Shown here in pieces: positions 6,975-8,988 of a stretch of 8,988 bases of DNA. Position numbers and translations under genes: made by a program. The first letter of the stretch is position 1. The number at the start of each line of letters is the position of its first letter. This stretch comes from Actinomycetes bacterium (GTDB lineage: Bacteria > Actinomycetota > Actinomycetes > Actinomycetales > Cellulomonadaceae): NCBI GenBank assembly GCA_023460255.1, contig JAEWQZ010000313.1, positions 1 to 8,988 on the forward strand, written 5' to 3'. Below the pieces are notes generated by a model, which was given only the letters and a program-made list of their open reading frames with translations, was not told the DNA's origin and did not search any database.

Positions 6975-7432
6975 ACGCCCGCGAGGCGGGACAGGTCGTC
7001 CCACACCCCCCGCTCGGTGTCCTCGCTCATCGCGGCCACCGCCGCCTGCCCCTGGGGCGTCACCGCCGTGAACATCTGCCGCACGCTCAGGAGCGTGCCA
7101 CCCGGGGCCGGTGCCAGGCTGAGGCCGAGCATCGCCACCCATCCCTCGTCGGCGAACCGGGTGTACTCGATCGCCGTCGGCGGGCGGTACGTCGTGCAGA
7201 CCCACGTCTCCTCCCCGTTGCCGAAGCCCGTCGTGAAGATGCAGCCGTGCTCGGCGACACCGCTCTCGGCGTGCACGAGCCTGCACTCCCATGTCGGGAT
7301 CCATTCGTACTCCCGTACCGGGCACAGCAGGGGGAAGATCGCGTCCGGCGGGGCGAGGACGACGTGGTCGTGGACGAACGTGCGGCGCAGCGAGCGCGTG
7401 GGCGACGGGACGGGGGCGGGTGTGCGTGTCAT
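6941..7432 (-). CDS. SRPBCC (START/Bet v 1-fold) domain protein
   Basis: This is a small soluble protein of 163 residues with the SRPBCC fold, which forms a hydrophobic cavity for lipophilic ligands. Visible landmarks are an opening strand (FVHDHVVLAPPDAIFPLL, 19-36), REYEWIPTWEC (40-50), GVAEHGCIFTT, then strands ETWVCTTYRPPTAIEYTRF and GTLLSVRQMFTAVTPQG, and a long C-terminal helix ending in LAGVWWE. There is no signal peptide. The start ATG 7432 is preferred because a candidate -10 lies seven bases upstream, suggesting a leaderless message; GTG 7438 and 7441 are in-frame alternatives. It lies 42 bases after the VOC gene and overlaps the MerR gene by about 34 bases. It may bind the signal for that regulator, be its target, or act as a small enzyme. 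No catalytic residues can be assigned. Confidence 0.85.
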   Translation of the reverse strand: MTRTPAPVPSPTRSLRRTFVHDHVVLAPPDAIFPLLCPVREYEWIPTWECRLVHAESGVAEHGCIFTTGFGNGEETWVCTTYRPPTAIEYTRFADEGWVAMLGLSLAPAPGGTLLSVRQMFTAVTPQGQAAVAAMSEDTERGVWDDLSRLAGVWWETTGRTAS

Positions 7433-7436
7433 GCCC

Positions 7437-7462
7437 ACCACGGTCGGGTGTGAAGCCGTGGT
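7437..7462 (-). repeat. Inverted repeat ACCACGG-N12-CCGTGGT at the SRPBCC start
   Basis: Two perfect 7-base arms (7437-7443 and 7456-7462) are separated by 12 bases, just upstream of ATG 7432. The dyad lies within the candidate -35/-10 pair of the SRPBCC-MerR unit, so it is a reasonable operator for the MerR protein. It is five or six bases off the centre of the spacer, which is not ideal for a MerR operator. It could also form a small hairpin in a read-through transcript from the VOC gene. Confidence 0.4.
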
Positions 7463-7470
7463 CAGGTCAA
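7440..7470 (-). promoter_or_regulatory. Candidate MerR-type promoter with 19-base spacer
   Basis: On the minus strand, TTGACC (7470-7465) matches the -35 consensus in five of six bases. A 19-base spacer follows, then GACCGT (7445-7440) as a weak -10. MerR-activated promoters typically have 19 or 20 base spacers. Transcription would start at about 7432, the ATG itself. The -10 match is poor, so this remains a hypothesis. Confidence 0.35.
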
Positions 7471-7474
7471 GCGC

Positions 7475-8272
7475 TCAGCCCGTCGCCGCGTCGAGGACCA
7501 CGAGCAGGCCGTCGTCGTCGGCGAGAACGGCGGAGCCGTCGGGCCCGTCGCCCACCGGCGTGAAGCCCTCCGGCACGACGCCGGCCGGCACGTCGGCGCC
7601 GTCGACGACCGCCGCCTGGAAGCCCGCGGCCCCGAGCTGGGGCTCGCGGGCGACGGTGGGGTCGGCGAAGGCGAACAGCTCCAGGACCGTCTCCCCGCCG
7701 CGCAGGTCGGTGATGTGCAGGCCGCGCTCGTCACCCGGCGGGACGAGCGTGCCGAACGCGTGGAAGCCGAGCCGGCGCCACCGGGCGACGGCGGCGGGGA
7801 CGTGGGGCACCGTCAGGGCGACGTGGTCGAGCCGCGGGCGGTCGGGCGCGGGGACGGCCCGCTCGGCCGCGACCAGGTCCGCGTCGAGGACCTCGTCGTA
7901 CTCCGGGTTGCGCTCGACGAACTCCAGGAGCGTGCCGTCGGGGTCGTAGAAGAAGGCGATGCGCAGGCCGCCGACGGCGGAGCACGGCTCGAGGTGGAAG
8001 CGCACCCCGGCCGCGTGCAGCGGGTCGGTCCACGGCTCCAGGCGGGCGACCTTGAAGCCGACGTGCCGGAAGCCGCGCTGGCGGTCGTCGTCGCGCCAGG
8101 TGGTCGCCGGGGCGTCGTCACCCACGCGCGTGAGCCGGAGCGTGCCGTTGACGACGTCGAGCTCGGCGGAGTCGGCCGAGACCCGCACGGGCACGGCGCC
8201 GAGGTAGCGGCGGTAGAACTCGACGGACGCGGCGACGTCGCGGACGTTGAGGAGCACGGAGCGGAACGGCAC
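7475..8272 (-). CDS. Two-domain VOC (glyoxalase/bleomycin-resistance/dioxygenase-fold) protein
   Basis: This soluble 265-residue protein has two VOC domains, at about 1-125 and 146-265, each made of two beta-alpha-beta-beta-beta modules. Domain 1 shows LLNVRDVAASVEFYRRYLG and, in its second module, H70 (FRHVGF) and E117 (DPDGTLLEFVE). Domain 2 has H150 (LDHVAL) and E198 (TVLELF). The equivalent positions in the first and last modules are not His or Glu (S5; FQAAV and LLVVLD). One complete 2-His/2-Glu metal site is therefore possible between the domains. The substrate is unknown: lactoylglutathione lyase, extradiol dioxygenase, fosfomycin/bleomycin-type and other activities share this fold. 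The start GTG 8272 is fixed by a strong GGAGG five bases upstream; the frame stays open beyond it but lacks VOC sequence. It lies 42 bases upstream of the SRPBCC gene on the same strand and is divergent from the DUF1905 gene. Confidence 0.9.
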   Translation of the reverse strand: MPFRSVLLNVRDVAASVEFYRRYLGAVPVRVSADSAELDVVNGTLRLTRVGDDAPATTWRDDDRQRGFRHVGFKVARLEPWTDPLHAAGVRFHLEPCSAVGGLRIAFFYDPDGTLLEFVERNPEYDEVLDADLVAAERAVPAPDRPRLDHVALTVPHVPAAVARWRRLGFHAFGTLVPPGDERGLHITDLRGGETVLELFAFADPTVAREPQLGAAGFQAAVVDGADVPAGVVPEGFTPVGDGPDGSAVLADDDGLLVVLDAATG

Positions 8273-8277
8273 GGGGA

Positions 8278-8282
8278 CCTCC
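8278..8282 (-). promoter_or_regulatory. Ribosome binding site that sets the VOC gene start
   Basis: GGAGG on the minus strand lies five bases before GTG 8272. It is the best Shine-Dalgarno sequence in the window and decides between this GTG and the longer open frame upstream. Confidence 0.75.
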
Positions 8283-8298
8283 GGGGTGGCGACGCTGC

Positions 8299-8328
8299 GG
8301 CATCGGTCGAATCGATTCGTATCCTGCC
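8299..8328. promoter_or_regulatory. Composite dyad GGCA-N5-CGAATCGATTCG-N5-TGCC, candidate operator
   Basis: A perfect 12-base palindrome (8308-8319) is flanked by GGCA (8299-8302) and TGCC (8325-8328), which are placed symmetrically about the same centre. It lies in the 111-base gap between the divergent VOC and DUF1905 genes. It is much more AT-rich than its surroundings and overlaps ATACGAAT, a possible -10 region for the VOC gene. It looks like the binding site of a dimeric repressor. Which regulator binds is unknown, and the MerR gene nearby is not an obvious match. Confidence 0.45.
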
Positions 8329-8368
8329 ACGGCGGACCGCGCCCCGTCGCACGCTCGTCGGACCGGCG

Positions 8369-8377
8369 TGGCAGCAT
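8369..8377 (+). promoter_or_regulatory. Candidate extended -10 for a leaderless DUF1905 message
   Basis: TG-G-CAGCAT (8369-8377) is followed by six bases and then GTG 8384, the spacing expected of a leaderless start. The hexamer matches three of six consensus bases and no -35 is evident. The gene has no ribosome binding site, which is the main support. Confidence 0.25.
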
Positions 8378-8383
8378 GCGCAC

Positions 8384-8686
8384 GTGACCGTCGAGTTCAC
8401 GGGCGAGCTGTGGCAGTGGGACGCCCGGCAGGCCGACTCCTGGATCTTCGTCGCCCTGCCGCCGGAGGTGGCTGACGACATCCTGGAGGCGGGCGAGCAC
8501 GTCACCCGGGGCTTCGGCTCGCTGCGGGTCGAGGTCACCATCGGCGCGACCACCTGGCGCACCTCCGTCTTCCCCGACGCGCGCCGACGGACGTTCGTGC
8601 TCCCCCTCAAGCGAGCCGTGCGGCACGCCGAAGGACTGTCGGTCGGGGATCGCGCCCACGTGCAGCTGCGGCTCGTGGACGTCTGA
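8384..8686 (+). CDS. DUF1905 domain protein
   Basis: This is a small cytoplasmic protein of 100 residues that is almost entirely one DUF1905 domain. Recognisable segments are VEFTGELWQW at the N-terminus, SWIFVALPPEVADDI, GFGSLRVEVTIGATTWRTSVFPD in the middle, and FVLPLKRAVRHAEGLSVGD near the C-terminus, ending in a strand VQLRLVDV. The pattern suggests a compact beta-barrel-like fold. The biochemical role of the family is not established. The start GTG 8384 gives the family's usual N-terminus; the ATG at 8376 is out of frame. It is transcribed away from the VOC gene and shares the 111-base region holding the palindrome, so the two may be co-regulated. Confidence 0.87.
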   Translation: MTVEFTGELWQWDARQADSWIFVALPPEVADDILEAGEHVTRGFGSLRVEVTIGATTWRTSVFPDARRRTFVLPLKRAVRHAEGLSVGDRAHVQLRLVDV

Positions 8687-8715
8687 GGCGCAGGCACAGG
8701 TCGGCGCCCCCTTTT
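8687..8715 (+). terminator. Weak possible terminator after the DUF1905 gene
   Basis: GGCGC (8687-8691) can pair with GCGCC (8704-8708) around a 12-base loop, followed by CC, CCC-like bases and TTTT (8712-8715). The stem is short and the T-run is only four, so termination would be inefficient at best. The T-run is also part of the TTTCACCCG motif that follows. Confidence 0.2.
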
Positions 8716-8731
8716 CACCCGCTCGCCCGAC
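8713..8731 (+). promoter_or_regulatory. Motif TTTCACCCG-N5-CCGAC upstream of the GAF gene (copy B)
   Basis: This matches copy A at 1933-1951 at all nine bases of TTTCACCCG and all five of CCGAC, with the same five-base gap. It lies 68 bases before ATG 8800. The TCACCCGCT within it is repeated at 8741-8749. It may be a motility-type (sigma-28/WhiG-like) promoter or a regulator site. The evidence is two copies in one window, each in front of a signalling gene. Confidence 0.35.
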
Positions 8732-8799
8732 CCGGAACGCTCACCCGCTGCCGCCCGCCTCCGATGGGAAGACGTGCCTACGACCCGCCCTGCCACGCC

Positions 8800-8988
8800 A
8801 TGACGAAGGCCGTGCGCAGCCCCGACGCCCTGGTGGGCTTCGTCGCCTCCGTGAGCCGCTGCGCGGACTCCGCGACGGCGGTGCGGCGAGCCGCCGAGCT
8901 GGCGGCCGAGGCGCTCGGCGCCGAGGCGGGTGCGGCTGTCGTGGGCCGGCTGACCGCACAGGTCGGCCTGGGGGCGGACCCCGTCACG
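8800..8988 (+). CDS. Probable GAF-domain signalling protein (5' end only)
   Basis: The first 63 codons of an open frame run off the right edge. The translated part has LVGFVASVSRCADSATAVRRAAELAAEALGAEAGAAVVG: an amphipathic helix followed by the first strand region typical of GAF domains that head multi-domain sensor, GGDEF/EAL or SpoIIE-type proteins in actinobacteria. What follows the GAF part cannot be seen. ATG 8764 is in frame 12 codons earlier, but the codons between (GGA, AGA, CGT) are atypical for this genome and the encoded residues look non-conserved, so 8800 is preferred. No ribosome binding site is visible before either start. The shared motif at 8713-8731 hints at a cyclic-di-GMP or motility link. 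The coding call is fairly firm; the domain call is moderate. Confidence 0.6.
   Translation, partial: MTKAVRSPDALVGFVASVSRCADSATAVRRAAELAAEALGAEAGAAVVGRLTAQVGLGADPVT

Noticed and set aside
5364..7949. An 861-codon open frame on the plus strand spanning several genes
   Set aside because: It runs out of frame through rlmC and then antisense to the MerR, SRPBCC and VOC genes. It is rich in Arg, Gly and Ala with no recognisable domain. Long empty frames like this are expected at very high GC.
8318..8383. Start of the DUF1905 gene at ATG 8376 or further upstream in the open frame
   Set aside because: ATG 8376 hits a stop three codons later, and the upstream open frame runs antisense through the VOC gene; GTG 8384 gives the normal family N-terminus.
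8734..8766. GGAAC at 8734-8738 as an ECF/SigH-type -35
   Set aside because: No GTT-type -10 is found at the needed distance before the GAF gene.
1..8988. CRISPR arrays, tRNA/rRNA genes, insertion sequences, phage or defence genes
   Set aside because: I looked on both strands and saw no repeat arrays, cloverleaf-like sequences, transposase or integrase motifs, or composition change suggesting transfer.

Overview
The window is very GC-rich, with coding frames whose third codon positions are almost all G or C. It is tightly packed and uses GTG starts often. This, together with the protein types, points to a high-GC actinobacterium. A motile member of the Cellulomonas group is my best guess, from the look of the two cyclic-di-GMP-type genes at the edges, but this is inference only. 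There are no tRNA or rRNA genes, insertion sequences, phage genes or CRISPR arrays. No stretch longer than about 150 bases lacks a gene.

Layout: (1) positions 1-1899, minus strand, hold the first 633 codons of a membrane-anchored PAS-GGDEF-EAL cyclic-di-GMP protein that runs off the left edge. (2) A 151-base divergent gap follows. (3) A plus-strand block from 2051 to 6447 has four genes that touch or overlap: a DrrA-type ABC ATPase, two different ABC-2 permeases, and a 23S rRNA m5U methyltransferase of the RlmC type. (4) A minus-strand block, read from 8272 down to 6414, has a two-domain VOC (glyoxalase/dioxygenase-fold) protein, then an SRPBCC (START-fold) protein, then a MerR-type regulator whose start overlaps the SRPBCC gene. 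The MerR gene ends inside the end of rlmC. (5) Divergent from the VOC gene is a 100-residue DUF1905 protein. (6) At the right edge is the first part of a probable GAF-domain protein.

Working together: the ABC genes form one complete exporter (one ATPase and two half-permeases). It is translationally coupled to an rRNA methyltransferase, which may be only operon packing. The SRPBCC/MerR pair looks like a small regulatory unit with its own candidate promoter and dyad in front of it. The two edge genes may belong to one signalling network. Both have an upstream copy of TTTCACCCG-N5-CCGAC, which resembles a motility (sigma-28/WhiG-like) promoter.

Most of the window is ordinary chromosomal content. 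The points most worth a second look are the shared upstream motif, the 30-base composite dyad between the VOC and DUF1905 genes, the single reconstructed metal site across the two VOC domains, and the coupling of rlmC to the exporter. I see no clear sign of a wholly new system.
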